Positions 5,890 to 5,890 of a DNA stretch of 5,890 nucleotides are shown in pieces. The notes under the pieces were generated by a model. The model saw only the letters and a program-made list of their open reading frames with translations, did not search any database and was not told where the DNA came from. Numbering within the stretch: the stretch's first letter is position 1; every line of letters begins with the position of its first letter. The position numbers and the translations under genes are program-made. This stretch comes from DAOTTY01 sp034437575 (lineage in GTDB: Bacteria > Chloroflexota > Anaerolineae > Aggregatilineales > Phototrophicaceae). The stretch lies in assembly GCA_034437575.1 (NCBI GenBank), contig DAOTTY010000197.1, positions 1 through 5,890 on the forward strand. Reading direction: 5' to 3'.

Positions 5890-5890
5890 G

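Noticed and set aside
5862..5890. Start of a plus-strand gene (ATG AAA GTC ACC) after AAGGGAGG
   Set aside because: The Shine-Dalgarno-like core is only about two bases from the ATG, and the following codons fall in the hairpin. Only nine codons are visible, so this cannot be supported.

Overview
The window is almost entirely filled by two long minus-strand genes for large secreted, cysteine-paired, calcium-binding-type proteins. Transcription runs from high to low coordinates. The first gene (5789 to 3813) encodes a complete 658-residue protein. The second starts 71 bases downstream at 3741 and stays open to base 1: I translated 1247 consecutive codons without a stop, so its C-terminus lies outside the window. 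The long reading frames on the plus strand, and in other minus frames, are shadows of these two genes.

Both proteins share one plan: an N-terminal signal peptide with an Ala-X-Ala|Gln type cleavage site and no lipobox, a small beta-type N-terminal domain, a low-complexity Pro/Gly/Gln/Asn linker, and thrombospondin type 3 (TSP3) repeats of the form DxDxDGxxDxxDxCP. After these come cysteine-delimited extracellular modules. In the first protein the modules are three divergent copies of a roughly 100-residue unit, each with one Cys near its start and one near its end. In the second they are two bacterial SH3-like domains with identical Cys spacing, a third possible module of that kind, a long predicted-helical region with a Cys every 24-43 residues, and then a second set of TSP3 repeats running off the window. 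Visible cysteine counts are even in both (10 and 32), as expected for disulfide-bonded exported proteins.

The 71-base gap has a ribosome binding site but no convincing terminator, so the genes are probably co-transcribed. Upstream of the first gene (5790-5890) there is a Shine-Dalgarno site, a weak promoter candidate and, at the right edge, a strong GC-rich hairpin. That hairpin could be the end of a neighbouring IS200/IS605-type element or a terminator of an outside gene.

No RNA gene, CRISPR array, complete insertion sequence or origin is visible. The moderately high GC and the mix of SH3-like domains, TSP3 repeats and Pro-rich linkers in very large secreted proteins would fit an environmental bacterium such as a Chloroflexota (Anaerolineae-like) lineage, but this is a low-confidence inference. 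A surface, matrix or adhesion role is the most economical reading. No catalytic motif was found in either protein.
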